From: Eubacteriales bacterium | GTDB taxonomy: Bacteria > Bacillota > Clostridia > Oscillospirales > Butyricicoccaceae | Direction of reading: 5' to 3' | NCBI GenBank assembly: GCA_030524205.1 | Contig: JAUNGZ010000010.1 | Span: forward strand, 1 to 61,839 | DNA: 61,839 nt | Shown: in pieces, positions 1 to 8,643 of the stretch | How the letters are laid out: every line of letters begins with the position of its first letter | How positions within the stretch are numbered: position 1 is the stretch's first letter | Notes under the pieces: model-generated | The model's input: the letters and a program-made list of their open reading frames with translations, nothing else | Told to the model about the DNA's origin: nothing | Databases searched by the model: none | Made by a program: the position numbers and the translations under genes

Positions 1-548
1 CCGCGCGGAATAACAAAGTCGAGCACATGGTTCGGACCGCCCGTCGTGTCGATTACCTGCGCTTCGCCGCCGGGTTCCGAGGTCGTCGTCGTTCTAATGG
101 TGATGGTGTCTGATTCGCCGGCAGCACCCTGCGGGCCAGCCGGCCCTTCGGGTCCTTCTGGGCCTTCCGGCCCTTCCGGGCCGCGCGGGATGATAAAATC
201 CAGCACGTGCACCGGCCCGCCCGTTACGTCAATAACCTGTGCGGCCGCGCCGGGCTCGCCGGTCAATGTGTCGCGGATGACAATGCTTTCCGCCGCGCCG
301 GGGTCTCCTTTTTCACCGGGGTCCCCCTTCGGCCCCTGCGCGCCGGGCTCGCCCGGTCTGCCGGGAGGGCCCGGGGGACCAGCAAAACCGCGCGGTCCCA
401 TCGGGCCCTGCTCGCCGCGGTAGCCGCGCGGGCCGGGAGGGCCCGGAGGGCCGGGCGGGCACGCCGGACAGCCGCAGTCCCGCGGGGGTTCGCCGCACAG
501 ATCGTCAAACGAGCAGCCGCGCCCAAAATGATTGAAGCGATCGTTCAT
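1..548 (-). CDS. collagen-like repeat protein, N-terminal part (runs off the left edge)
   Basis: The reading frame is open from an ATG at 548 to the window edge, about 182 codons. After a Cys-containing head ([13 protein letters not shown]) there is a Gly-X-Y block of [10 protein letters not shown] type. Two copies of a module follow that alternate a beta-like stretch (roughly ITIRDT..GEPG..AQVID.TGGP.HVLDF.IPRG) with PEGPEGP collagen triplets. Such proteins form triple-helical surface or exosporium filaments (BclA-like), which is family knowledge; the location here is inferred. The start at 548 is preferred over an in-frame ATG at 557 because AAAGGA lies about 9 bases before 548 but directly against 557. 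A CATAGAAT box (603-610, minus strand) resembles the -10 of sporulation sigma factors, but this is weak. Confidence 0.85.
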   Translation of the reverse strand, partial: MNDRFNHFGRGCSFDDLCGEPPRDCGCPACPPGPPGPPGPRGYRGEQGPMGPRGFAGPPGPPGRPGEPGAQGPKGDPGEKGDPGAAESIVIRDTLTGEPGAAAQVIDVTGGPVHVLDFIIPRGPEGPEGPEGPEGPAGPQGAAGESDTITIRTTTTSEPGGEAQVIDTTGGPNHVLDFVIPR

Positions 549-642
549 CGGTTCCATCCTTTCATGGTTAGGTGGCCGTCCGTGTCTGCGGGCGGCTGAT
601 CCATTCTATGCCGCGTCCGCGCAAACGCTCTTTTTCTTTCGC

Positions 643-671
643 TTGACAGCGCCGAGTTAGCCGCGTATAAT
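643..671 (+). promoter_or_regulatory. perfect sigma-70/sigma-A promoter for the ZIP transporter unit
   Basis: TTGACA (643-648), 17-base spacer, TATAAT (666-671). The predicted start lies near 678, leaving a leader of under 30 bases before the AAGGAGG site at 695-701. Confidence 0.85.
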
Positions 672-705
672 TTAATTGATAACTTTTCTTATTAAGGAGG
701 CTGCC

Positions 706-759
706 ATGAACTGTAAAAGAAGAATTCCGTCCCACGCCCGCCCGGCGCTCCGCCGATGA
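706..759 (+). CDS. 17-residue basic leader peptide overlapping the transporter start
   Basis: The only strong ribosome site of this unit (AAGGAGG) lies 5 bases before this ATG, not before the transporter. The ORF encodes MNCKRRIPSHARPALRR and stops at TGA 757-759, which overlaps the transporter ATG (756-758) as ATGA. No ribosome site precedes 756. Translation of the transporter therefore appears to depend on termination of this leader. The peptide is unusually basic, with one Cys and one His. It could also simply be a spacer. Confidence 0.55.
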   Translation: MNCKRRIPSHARPALRR

Positions 760-1550
760 AGCAGGCGTTGCTTTGGGCGGCGGCCGGTACCGGCTTTACG
801 TTCGCCATGACGGCGCTCGGCGCGGCGCTGGTGTTTTTCATGCGCCGCAAAACCGGAAAAACCATGCAGCGCATTTGTCTGGGCTTTGCGGCGGGCGTGA
901 TGATCGCGGCCTCGGTGTGGAGCCTGCTTATCCCCGCGATCGAGGAGGCGGAAGCCGCCGGGCAGATCGGCTGGATTCCCGCGGCGGGAGGCTTTCTGCT
1001 GGGCGTCGGCCTGCTGCTCGGGCTGGACGGCCTGCTCCCCCATCTGCACACCGGGGCGGCCAAGGCCGAGGGGCTCCCGTCCTCCTTCCGGCGCACCACG
1101 CTGCTCGTGCTGGCGGTCACGCTGCACAACATTCCCGAGGGCATGGCGGTCGGCTTGTCCTTTGCGCGCGCCGCGCAGCACAACGGCGAAGCCGGCATGC
1201 TGGCCGCCGCGGGCGCGCTCGCGCTCGGCATTGGCATCCAAAACTTTCCCGAAGGCGCCGCCGTTTCACTGCCGCTCAAGCAGGAGGGGCTGAAAAGCAG
1301 CCGCGCCTTCCTATGCGGCGCGCTGTCCGGCATCGTCGAGCCGATTTTCGGCGTGCTGGTCGTGCTGCTGGCCGCCCAGCTGGAACCGCTGATGCCGTGG
1401 CTGCTGTCGGCCGCCGCCGGCGCGATGCTGTACGTCGTGGTCGAGGAACTGATCCCCGAGGCGCACCTCGGCGAGCACTCGCATCCCGGCACACTGGGCG
1501 TGATGGCAGGTTTTTTGGTCATGATGATCCTTGACGTCGCATTGGGGTAG
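756..1550 (+). CDS. ZIP family divalent metal transporter
   Basis: Predicted 264-residue polytopic inner-membrane protein of the ZIP (ZupT/GufA-like) family, which imports Zn2+ and related divalent cations. The two metal-site signatures in the paired helices are intact: HNIPEG at 124-129 and QNFPEG at 162-167. Eight hydrophobic segments are recognisable and the length is normal. A short His-rich loop (HLGEHSHPG, about 237-245) precedes the last helix. The N-terminus starts directly with the first helix, so nothing is missing, although translation seems to be coupled to the upstream leader ORF. It is monocistronic, with a terminator 20 bases downstream. The metal cannot be told from sequence. 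Confidence 0.92.
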   Translation: MKQALLWAAAGTGFTFAMTALGAALVFFMRRKTGKTMQRICLGFAAGVMIAASVWSLLIPAIEEAEAAGQIGWIPAAGGFLLGVGLLLGLDGLLPHLHTGAAKAEGLPSSFRRTTLLVLAVTLHNIPEGMAVGLSFARAAQHNGEAGMLAAAGALALGIGIQNFPEGAAVSLPLKQEGLKSSRAFLCGALSGIVEPIFGVLVVLLAAQLEPLMPWLLSAAAGAMLYVVVEELIPEAHLGEHSHPGTLGVMAGFLVMMILDVALG

Positions 1551-1567
1551 CCCAAAATATGTTCATA

Positions 1568-1597
1568 CAAAAAGCAGCCGAAAACCGGCTGCTTTTT
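1568..1597. terminator. bidirectional intrinsic terminator
   Basis: AGCAGCCG (1573-1580) pairs with CGGCTGCT (1586-1593), flanked by A-run and T-run. It serves the ZIP gene on plus and the convergent 1652-2692 gene on minus. Confidence 0.85.
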
Positions 1598-1651
1598 CTA
1601 TATTCCGATATTTTCGAACAATCCGCACTATAATGAACGAACGTTTCCTTT

Positions 1652-2692
1652 TCAGCGCGCCTCCTCTATATGTCCGGACTGAATTTCGCACACCGCCATG
1701 CCGACCACGCCGGTGCGCGCGTTGCGGCTGTAATCGTACCGCTGCACAACACCGTCGATCTGGCCGCTGCGCAGCAGCGTGCTCAGCGTCGGCTCGTCGG
1801 GGCGCGCGGTTTGCAGCATCGCCCGGAGGATGCATATTTGGTCGTAGCCGTAATAGCTTTCCGCAAACAAGGGCGCTTCCCCAAAGAACGCGGTATACTG
1901 TTCGATAAATTCCTTCTGCCGTCTGGAAAGCATTTCGGCGTTGTGGCGGGGATCGGTATACTGCGCGGCAAAACGCAGCCCGGAGGCCTGCCCCGCGTTG
2001 ATGCCCAGCGCCTCGTAGCCCGCCAAAAAGGAGGGCCCCAGAATGGCTCCCGTATACCCCGCGTGCCGCAGCCGGGCGATGATACGGGGAACCTGCGCCG
2101 TATCGCCCCAAACCACCACGCCGTCCGCCTGCTGCCCGATAATGCTGTCGATCGGATCGGCCGCGCTGTCCGAATAGGAATACAAGTTGCTTTTGGGGTG
2201 CGTTACCATCCAGCCCAGCAAATCGCCCCAAACCTGCGTGCTCTCAGGCAGCAGGATCGCAAGCGATTCCATGCCGGTTTCCTTCGCGTAGGACAGCAGC
2301 GCCCGCATTTCGTCGTCCCGCCCGGCGGTGGTGCGGATTGTCTGCGCGGAAGCGCCCGTGGTCAGCACCGGTATCTGCCGGTAGTCGGCCAGCAGCTCCG
2401 CGCGGTCGACGTTGGTCAGCACGCCGCAGTAGTCCTCCAGTGCAAGCCGCGCGGCGATGCGGCGCAGGGAGGAAATCGAACCGTTGGTCTCAAAAACGCG
2501 CAGCTCCAGCCCGCTTTCCCGCGCAAGCGCAAGCTCGATCCCGTTTTCAAACGCCGCCGCCCGCAGCGGATCGTCCCCCGGCGCAATCACAGCGGCGACC
2601 CGGCGCACCGGCGCGCCGCAATAAGCGGCGGCGGTCAGCAGCAGCATGGTCGCCGCCAAAAGGCAGATTACCGCCCGCAGCCGTTTTTTCAT
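1652..2692 (-). CDS. orphan periplasmic-binding-type protein of a two-component operon
   Basis: 346 residues. The start is the ATG at 2692 (MKKRLRAVICLL...), preceded by GAGGGGAG. An N-terminal hydrophobic stretch (about 5-25) is a signal or anchor; the Cys at its end lacks a proper lipobox (AAYC). The remainder is a Leu/Ile/Val-type or sugar-type periplasmic binding fold (type I). It begins 13 bases after the AraC-type response regulator 2706-4310 and has no permease or ATPase of its own. In family context such proteins present a ligand to the YesM-like sensor rather than to a transporter; that role is inferred. The ligand is unknown. Confidence 0.75.
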   Translation of the reverse strand: MKKRLRAVICLLAATMLLLTAAAYCGAPVRRVAAVIAPGDDPLRAAAFENGIELALARESGLELRVFETNGSISSLRRIAARLALEDYCGVLTNVDRAELLADYRQIPVLTTGASAQTIRTTAGRDDEMRALLSYAKETGMESLAILLPESTQVWGDLLGWMVTHPKSNLYSYSDSAADPIDSIIGQQADGVVVWGDTAQVPRIIARLRHAGYTGAILGPSFLAGYEALGINAGQASGLRFAAQYTDPRHNAEMLSRRQKEFIEQYTAFFGEAPLFAESYYGYDQICILRAMLQTARPDEPTLSTLLRSGQIDGVVQRYDYSRNARTGVVGMAVCEIQSGHIEEAR

Positions 2693-2705
2693 GCCCACTC
2701 TCCCC

Positions 2706-4310
2706 TCAGCCCGGTGCGTCCGCGCCGCCCGCGGCGGCGCGGTATTCGGAGGGCGACACGCCGACATGCCGCTTGAAGATCGTGCTGAAATATGTTGGGT
2801 TTTCATAGCCGCACTGGTAGCTTACCTCGTAGGAGCGGTGGTCCCCCGATTCGAGCAGCCGCTTGGCGCGGTCCAGCCGCACGCCGGTCAAGTAGCTGAT
2901 AAACGACCGCCCCTCGTTCTGCTTGAACAGCGCGCTGAAATAGTTGGGCGACATGCCGACCGCTCCGGCCACCTCGTCCAGCGTCAGGCCGGATTCGGAG
3001 AAATGCCCCTCGATATACACCTTGGCGCGCTCGACCGCATTTTTGTTCGCGTTGTGGCCGTCGTCCAAAAAGTCGCAGATCTCGGCGATAAAGGCGTAAA
3101 GCTCGTTCATCATGCCGCTCAGCGTCTGGCAGGACAGGATGCGCTTGTATGCGCCGGTCGAATCCTCCATGATCTCCTGCAGGGGGCAATGGATATCGGC
3201 CAGCAGCTTCATGATCTCGCCGTAGACAAAGCTGACCATCATGCGCGTATACAAAAAGGAATTGTGCCGCGTCTGCCGGATATCCCGCTCGATCGCGGCA
3301 AACTCCTTGCGGATCGCCTGCTTGTCAAACGTCGAAATCGTCCGCACGATCCGGCCCACGTCAAACGTGTCGGGCAGGCCCGCGGCCTCTTTTTTCTCCG
3401 GCTCGGGCTCCACATCCTGATTGACGCCCACAAGGAACGCGCGCTCAAGCGTCCGCAGCGCCATATCATAGGCCTCCGGGCACCGGCTGATCGGGCTGAA
3501 CACCGCCGAAACCGCGGTCGTATAGTCGCGGTTCGCGATCGACATGCGCAGACGGCGGATATAGGAGCGCGCGGCAAAGGCGACGTCGTCCGCCGCGCCG
3601 CCATAAAACAGGATCAGATACCGGCCGTTGCTCTCCTCCATGACCAGCATGCCGTCCCGGTCGGCCTGCTCCAGCATGACCGCCTCCAGCTCCTGCGTCA
3701 GGCGGAAAATCTCCTCCTCGGGCATGCCGCCGGTCAGGTGGTCGAAGCGGTCGAGCTGCAGCAGCGCGCACAGGCAGCACGCGCTTTCCGCCAGCGGCTG
3801 CGGCAGTCCGTCCAAAAATTGCTCGCCGCTGATGCGCCGCCGCATATAGCGCAGAAGCTTGCCGTGCAGCGCCAGCTCGCCGTCCTCCTGCACACGGCGG
3901 CGCAGCTCCTCGACCTCGTTTTCGCGGTGGAACTGCGCGTCCAAATCCTCTTTCAGCCCGCACAGCGTGCGGCACATGGACGGCACGTCGACCGGCTTCA
4001 TCACATAATCCGACACGCCGAGCTTTACCGCGGTCTGCGCGTACTCAAATTCGCTGTATCCCGACAAAATAATAATGCGCGCCTCGATCCCTGCGCCGCG
4101 CATTTTACGGATCAGCTCGATGCCGTCGAGATACGGCATCCGGATGTCGGTCAGCACGATCTCGGGGCGGTGCTGCCGGATCAGCGCCCACGCCTCGGCG
4201 CCGTTGGCCGCCTGTCCGGCCAGCGACAGCCCAAGCTTTTCCCACGGGATCGCCCGGCAAAGCCCCTCGCGGATAATCTGCTCGTCGTCCGCCACAATTA
4301 CCTGATACAT
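2706..4310 (-). CDS. response regulator, REC plus AraC-type HTH (YesN-like), copy 1
   Basis: 534 residues. The receiver domain has the acidic pocket D8/D9, phospho-acceptor D55 (LTDIRMP) and K105. A long linker (about 130-425) follows, then a C-terminal AraC/XylS double HTH (about 430-525) ending in the family signature with YFSTIFKRHVGVSPSEYR. It is expected to bind paired direct repeats in promoters when phosphorylated by the kinase encoded 3 bases upstream. GGAGG inside the kinase's end lies 8 bases before its ATG, so the two are coupled. It is paralogous over its whole length to 12210-13811. Candidate targets are the promoters before 7532 and 21538, inferred from site geometry. Confidence 0.92.
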   Translation of the reverse strand: MYQVIVADDEQIIREGLCRAIPWEKLGLSLAGQAANGAEAWALIRQHRPEIVLTDIRMPYLDGIELIRKMRGAGIEARIIILSGYSEFEYAQTAVKLGVSDYVMKPVDVPSMCRTLCGLKEDLDAQFHRENEVEELRRRVQEDGELALHGKLLRYMRRRISGEQFLDGLPQPLAESACCLCALLQLDRFDHLTGGMPEEEIFRLTQELEAVMLEQADRDGMLVMEESNGRYLILFYGGAADDVAFAARSYIRRLRMSIANRDYTTAVSAVFSPISRCPEAYDMALRTLERAFLVGVNQDVEPEPEKKEAAGLPDTFDVGRIVRTISTFDKQAIRKEFAAIERDIRQTRHNSFLYTRMMVSFVYGEIMKLLADIHCPLQEIMEDSTGAYKRILSCQTLSGMMNELYAFIAEICDFLDDGHNANKNAVERAKVYIEGHFSESGLTLDEVAGAVGMSPNYFSALFKQNEGRSFISYLTGVRLDRAKRLLESGDHRSYEVSYQCGYENPTYFSTIFKRHVGVSPSEYRAAAGGADAPG

Positions 4311-4313
4311 CGC

Positions 4314-6074
4314 TCATTCCTCCATAAACCGGCTGATGCGGATGGTGATCGACGTGCCGATCCCCTGCTCGCTCTGGATGCGGAAGCTGAACCTGCCGCG
4401 GGTCAGCGACCGGATGCGGTCGTACACGTTGACCATGCCGAAGCTCTCCGCGCGCTTGCCCTCGCGCCGTTCGAGCGTGTTTTGCAGCTCCTCCAATTTT
4501 TCCGGGGACATCCCCACGCCGTTGTCGAGTATTTCAAACAGCACGCCGTCCTCCGCCGCCAGCACGTTGATAAACAGCATGCACTTGTGCGCGCAGGTTT
4601 TGATGCCGTGATAAAGCGCGTTTTCAACCAGCGGCTGCAAAATCAGCTTGGGCACCGCGCAGGATTCAACGGTAGGGTCGACGTACAGCATGTAGTCGAA
4701 CTGCTGGTCGTAGCGCATTTTCTGAATGGTCAGATAGCTGCGCACATGACGCACCTCCTCCGCGACCGTGATGATATCGCGGCCGCGGCTGAGGCCGGTG
4801 CGGAAAAAGGTGGTCAGCGCCTGCACCATCTCGACCACGCTCTGGTTCTTGCCGTCGCGCGACAGCCATGCGATCGAATCGAGCGTGTTATAGAGGAAAT
4901 GCGGGTTGATCTGCGCCTGCATCGCTTTGAATTCGGCGGCGCGAAGCTGCTCCTGCTCCTCCTTGACCGCCCGCATCAGGCTGCCGATGCGCTCGGACAT
5001 GCTCTGGATGTTTTTGGCCAGCTCGCCGATCTCGTCGTCGCGCACGACCGCGATGGGCGCGCCGAAGCGCCCGTCCCGCACCGCGCGGACATAGGTGATC
5101 ATATCGCGGATGGGCCGCAGCTCGTAGTCCCGCAGCCGCTTAGACACTGCGATGTTGCACAGAAACGCCAGCCCCGCGATCAGCAGGATGCTGCTTAGAA
5201 TCAGCTTGCCGTTCTGCCGCAGAAAGCTTTTGGGCACCACGCCCGCGATCACCCAGCTGCTGCTCGGCAGGCGCTGGAACAGCAGCATGCTCTGCTTATT
5301 GTCCACAACGCAAAGCTGCGCGCCGATCGCCGTGCGGGCCGAAACCGCGAGCGCGGTGCGAACGACCTCGCTGCCGCCGTCGATCACCGCGCTCATCAGC
5401 TCGTTCTGCGCGTTGAGCAGGAATACCGTGCCCTCGCGGCCGATGTTGACGTTCAGCATCTCCTGCAAGGTATCCTGCCGCACCTCAACCAGCACGACGC
5501 CGTTCGGCCTGCCGGTCGAAGCGTCGGTCAGCGCCGCCGCGACGGCCAGCACGCCGCCGTCCCGGTTGTCCAGCACCAGCGAGCCGCCGTCCGACACAAA
5601 CCATTCGTCGTACGTGCGGGTTTTGATGCGCTCATACTCGCCGTCGGTCAAAAGCGGATCGTCGCGCAGCGGAAAATAGCGCGACTTTGCCTCCACCCCC
5701 CGGTCGGTGCGCACATAGATCGACTCGACGTCCGTGCGGAACTCGTTGATGGCCCGCAGGCGGTCCTCGGTCGTTCTGCGGGCCTGATCGAGCGGTGCGG
5801 AGGCATTCTGCTGCGTCACCTGCTCGATCAGCATATCGTTGTCCACCAGACGCGCGATGTAAACCATGTCGGTAAGCAGGCTGTCCATATCGCCGGAAAC
5901 CTTCTCGATGATCTGCGTGCTCGACTGAAGCGCCATATCGCTGATATGGCTGACCGAGATCGTATACACCAAAAAGCCGACCAGCATAAGCGGCACGGCC
6001 ATCAGCAGCGTAAAATACAGAAACAGCCGGTTGCCCAGCGAATGCAGAAACACGCCCTTTATTTTGTTCTTCAT
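4314..6074 (-). CDS. YesM-type sensor histidine kinase, copy 1
   Basis: 586 residues: TM helix about 17-40, extracytoplasmic dCACHE-like sensor 41-288, TM helix about 289-310, HAMP about 311-365. The His_kinase domain has phospho-acceptor H392 in the QINPHFLYN motif, then an ATPase domain with the N-box (LVENALYHGIK) and G-box. It phosphorylates the response regulator encoded immediately downstream. It has its own promoter, so the kinase-regulator-binding protein trio is one operon. The sensor half shares its layout with the second kinase (13783-15576), including the same H392 position, which points to duplication. The ligand is unknown, probably a sugar or sugar acid given the neighbours. 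Confidence 0.92.
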   Translation of the reverse strand: MKNKIKGVFLHSLGNRLFLYFTLLMAVPLMLVGFLVYTISVSHISDMALQSSTQIIEKVSGDMDSLLTDMVYIARLVDNDMLIEQVTQQNASAPLDQARRTTEDRLRAINEFRTDVESIYVRTDRGVEAKSRYFPLRDDPLLTDGEYERIKTRTYDEWFVSDGGSLVLDNRDGGVLAVAAALTDASTGRPNGVVLVEVRQDTLQEMLNVNIGREGTVFLLNAQNELMSAVIDGGSEVVRTALAVSARTAIGAQLCVVDNKQSMLLFQRLPSSSWVIAGVVPKSFLRQNGKLILSSILLIAGLAFLCNIAVSKRLRDYELRPIRDMITYVRAVRDGRFGAPIAVVRDDEIGELAKNIQSMSERIGSLMRAVKEEQEQLRAAEFKAMQAQINPHFLYNTLDSIAWLSRDGKNQSVVEMVQALTTFFRTGLSRGRDIITVAEEVRHVRSYLTIQKMRYDQQFDYMLYVDPTVESCAVPKLILQPLVENALYHGIKTCAHKCMLFINVLAAEDGVLFEILDNGVGMSPEKLEELQNTLERREGKRAESFGMVNVYDRIRSLTRGRFSFRIQSEQGIGTSITIRISRFMEE

Positions 6075-6106
6075 AGCTTCACCTGCCCGCCGTCCTGTTG
6101 GGTTTT

Positions 6107-6136
6107 ATTATCGCACGACGCATTCCTTCCCGTCAA
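6107..6136 (-). promoter_or_regulatory. promoter of the first two-component operon
   Basis: On the minus strand TTGACG (6131-6136), 18-base spacer, GATAAT (6107-6112), 33 bases before the kinase ATG. Confidence 0.6.
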
Positions 6137-6146
6137 TGTCAATAAG

Positions 6147-6184
6147 CGGAAGCCCTGCAAGCAGCAATGCCGGCAGGGCTTCCG
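6147..6184 (-). terminator. terminator hairpin after the transaldolase-like gene
   Basis: A 12-bp perfect stem (CGGAAGCCCTGC / GCAGGGCTTCCG) lies 35 bases after the minus-strand stop at 6219. It is followed on minus only by a short U-rich stretch (TTATTG), so some read-through into the kinase operon is possible. Confidence 0.6.
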
Positions 6185-6218
6185 TTTCCACAGAGAGAGA
6201 AGAGAAGAAGACAGTTTT

Positions 6219-7532
6219 TTATTTTACCGCCTTGAGGAAGGTGCGCTGATAGGTCAGCACGCCCGAGGCGCTGGCAAAGCGCGACAGATACGCCGGCGGC
6301 GCGGTGACGACGACGCGGTGGATCATATCCTCGAATTCGGGTTCCATCAGCATTTTGTCGATGTGCGGATAAATCAGCTCGCCGCCCATCGAACAGATGA
6401 TCAGCCGGCTGTCCGGCAGGTTGGAACCCCGCAGCACGCGCAGCGCATGGCGGGTGGAGTCGAGGCCGTCCGCGCCTTCCTCGTTGCAGGCGTTGCGGTA
6501 GGTCAGCGTCCACTTGGCCTTGTCGATCACCTTCGCAAGCGAGCCTGCCGCCTCGGCGGGCGAAAGCATGTCCTCCGCCGCCATCAGATCCCGCATTTGC
6601 TCGGCAAGGGCGATATCGCCCGTAGCGTCGTACTGCGCCATCAAATCGCGCAGCGCGAACGTGACGTTGAAGCGCTGCTTGATGAAGGTGTTGATGAAAT
6701 ACGGCTTGGCCTGCAAGGCGAGCGCGATCTGGTGCGGCTCGAACATCAGGGTGAAGTTGGTGCGGTAGCCCTTTTGCCACAGACGGTAAGCCAGATTGTG
6801 GCCGTAGAAGTTGGTCTCGACCGTGCCGTCCTCAAAGCCCTTTTGGAAGCTGCCGTCGACCAAGGCGGGCGCGTCCTCCTTTGCGAGCGGACCGGTGTGC
6901 GGCACCTTGACGACCAAGCGGTACGGCGTCAAAATCTCCTCGAACCGGGCGATCTCCTCAAAAATCTCGCCTTCCGGCGCGAAGGGGTTGTCGACCTCGA
7001 CGCTGATATCGACGCCCGGGCCGAGGATCTTGCAAAGCTCCTGCATGACCTCGTAGCGGTCCTTAAATTTGCCGCCGACATTGGCCTTGGGGTTGTTGAT
7101 GAAGCTGTCGTAAATAATCGCGGGGTTGCAGGTCAGGTTGGCAACGAAATCCTTGATCGGCGCCACCTCGTAGGGGTTGGCGCTGTCCGCCGAATACAGC
7201 ACGCGCGTCGGGCGCTTGACGCCGTTCTCGCCGTAGGAAATATCGCGCTTGAGGTCGACCTGCGCCGCGCCGTCCGCGCCGTAGCGGAACACCGGGCGGA
7301 AGCCCGCGGGCACCACGCCCGCCGGTACCTTGAACGTGTCGATCACCTTGGCGAACTCATCCGTCACGCCGAGCGCGGACACGCTGCCGGTCAGCAGCGC
7401 GACGTCCTCCGCCGCGACTTCAAGCTGTCCGATGCGCTTCCATGCATCCTCGCTGAGGCCCGGCTGCAGGCTCAGCTTTCCGGCCGCGTGCAGCGCGTCC
7501 AATGTCACTTTCATATCCTTTACAGAAATCAT
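6219..7532 (-). CDS. transaldolase-like class I aldolase (enlarged)
   Basis: 437 residues, against about 215-330 for ordinary transaldolases. The TIM-barrel signatures are recognisable: TCNPAII (about 134-140, equivalent to TSNPSLI), an acidic strand VDISVEV (174-180), the Schiff-base lysine in VVKVPHTG (K209) and NFTLMFEP, equivalent to NLTLLFS. An N-terminal extension of about 100 residues and a long C-terminal region have no obvious match. It has its own promoter with the 21-bp direct repeat upstream, between the Rbs-type importer and kinase 1. It probably cleaves or transfers a three-carbon unit of the sugar taken up by the neighbouring transporter; the substrate is unknown. Confidence 0.75.
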   Translation of the reverse strand: MISVKDMKVTLDALHAAGKLSLQPGLSEDAWKRIGQLEVAAEDVALLTGSVSALGVTDEFAKVIDTFKVPAGVVPAGFRPVFRYGADGAAQVDLKRDISYGENGVKRPTRVLYSADSANPYEVAPIKDFVANLTCNPAIIYDSFINNPKANVGGKFKDRYEVMQELCKILGPGVDISVEVDNPFAPEGEIFEEIARFEEILTPYRLVVKVPHTGPLAKEDAPALVDGSFQKGFEDGTVETNFYGHNLAYRLWQKGYRTNFTLMFEPHQIALALQAKPYFINTFIKQRFNVTFALRDLMAQYDATGDIALAEQMRDLMAAEDMLSPAEAAGSLAKVIDKAKWTLTYRNACNEEGADGLDSTRHALRVLRGSNLPDSRLIICSMGGELIYPHIDKMLMEPEFEDMIHRVVVTAPPAYLSRFASASGVLTYQRTFLKAVK

Positions 7533-7575
7533 GTCGTTTTCTCCTTTGTCGGTCGCTCCCGTTTTCTATATCTCA

Positions 7576-7604
7576 ATGATAAAACACGCGCCCGTCCGCC
7601 TCAA
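7576..7604 (-). promoter_or_regulatory. promoter of the transaldolase-like gene
   Basis: Minus strand TTGAGG (7599-7604), 17-base spacer, TATCAT (7576-7581). The proximal operator half-site ends 9 bases upstream of the -35. Confidence 0.6.
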
Positions 7605-7613
7605 TTCAAATTG

Positions 7614-7648
7614 CTTTCACTTTTTCACGAATCCGTTTCAAATTTTAA
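7614..7648 (-). promoter_or_regulatory. candidate AraC-type regulator site (14-bp direct repeat, 21-bp period)
   Basis: Half-sites TTAAAATTTGAAAC (7635-7648) and TGAAAAAGTGAAAG (7614-7627), same strand, offset exactly 21 bp. The distal half overlaps the stop codon of the permease gene. The motif recurs at 12178, 20366 and 21607. Confidence 0.65.
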
Positions 7649-8643
7649 CGCTTCTTATCGCGGATGGTGGACAGGATGACCGCCACCACAATGATCGCGC
7701 CCTTGAGCATAAGCTGCGGATAATTCGGCACGTTCATCAGGTCGAGAATGTTGTTGATAATGCCCAGAATAAACACGCCGATCACGACGCCGGACACATT
7801 GCCCGAGCCGCCCGAAAAGCTGACGCCGCCGATGACGACCGACGCGATCGCGTCCATGTCCAGACCCTCGCCGCTGGTCGGCGCGCCGACGCCCAGACGG
7901 GCGGTCAGCAGAATGCCGCCGAGCGCGCAGCAGAACGAGGAAAACGCATACGGGAATACCTTCCACTTGGCCACGCTGATGCCGCTGAGCTTGACCGCTT
8001 CCTCATTGCCGCCGAGCGAGTACAGGATGCGGCCGATCACGGTAAAGCGCATCAGCAGGAACGTCACGGCGATCATCAGCAGCCAAACCAGACAGATCAC
8101 CGGCACCGGCCCGACCGTGCCCGAGCCCAGCCAATACATAAAATCCGCGCCCGCCGTGCGCGCCCACGAGATCGGGACGGCCTGCGTGTACCAGTAGGCC
8201 ACGCCGCGCGCAAAGCTCATCATGCCCAGCGTGACGATAAAGGGCGCGATGCGCAGCCGCGCGACGATCAGGCCGTTGAAGCAGCCGATCAGCGTGCAGA
8301 CCGCCATCGTGGCGAGGATCGCCACGCCCACCGGCATATTCTGCATAAAGCCCGCCACCAGCACGCCCGACACCGCCACGACCGAGCCGACGCCAAGGTC
8401 GATGCCGCCCGTCAGGATGACGACGAACATGCCCATCGCCACGACCATATTAAGCGCGACCTGCACCACCAGATTGGAGGCGTTGGGTTTTGACAGGAAT
8501 ACCGGCGAAATACAGGACGCGATTACCACCATCAGCAGCAAAACGATGAGCGGAATGGCCTGTTCCCGGAAATATCTTTTCAAACCGGCAAGCGCCGGTC
8601 CCCCGCTTTTTTTCGGCGCGGTTTCCATTGCTTTTTCACTCAT
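7645..8643 (-). CDS. RbsC-type sugar ABC transporter permease
   Basis: 332 residues with a cytoplasmic N-terminus and about ten hydrophobic helices of the BPD_transp_2 (RbsC/XylH/AraH) family. The EAA-like loop contains SVIGGVSFSGGSGNV-type residues near 260. It forms the membrane channel for the pentose or hexose importer together with the upstream ATPase and lipoprotein. Its ATG overlaps the ATPase stop by 4 bases (ATGA, 8640-8643), so translation is coupled. It is the last gene of the importer operon; the next gene has its own promoter. Confidence 0.9.
   Translation of the reverse strand: MSEKAMETAPKKSGGPALAGLKRYFREQAIPLIVLLLMVVIASCISPVFLSKPNASNLVVQVALNMVVAMGMFVVILTGGIDLGVGSVVAVSGVLVAGFMQNMPVGVAILATMAVCTLIGCFNGLIVARLRIAPFIVTLGMMSFARGVAYWYTQAVPISWARTAGADFMYWLGSGTVGPVPVICLVWLLMIAVTFLLMRFTVIGRILYSLGGNEEAVKLSGISVAKWKVFPYAFSSFCCALGGILLTARLGVGAPTSGEGLDMDAIASVVIGGVSFSGGSGNVSGVVIGVFILGIINNILDLMNVPNYPQLMLKGAIIVVAVILSTIRDKKR

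Noticed and set aside
46-423. Plus-strand Gly/Pro-rich frame that looks collagen-like
   Set aside because: It is the mirror of the true minus-strand collagen-like gene, whose Gly-X-Y register and ribosome site are clear.
2646-5198. Very long open frame on the plus strand opposite the first two-component operon (and similar ones opposite most minus-strand genes)
   Set aside because: Antisense frames stay open because of high G+C at third positions; their translations are low-complexity, lack domains and ribosome sites, and the opposite strand carries clear families.
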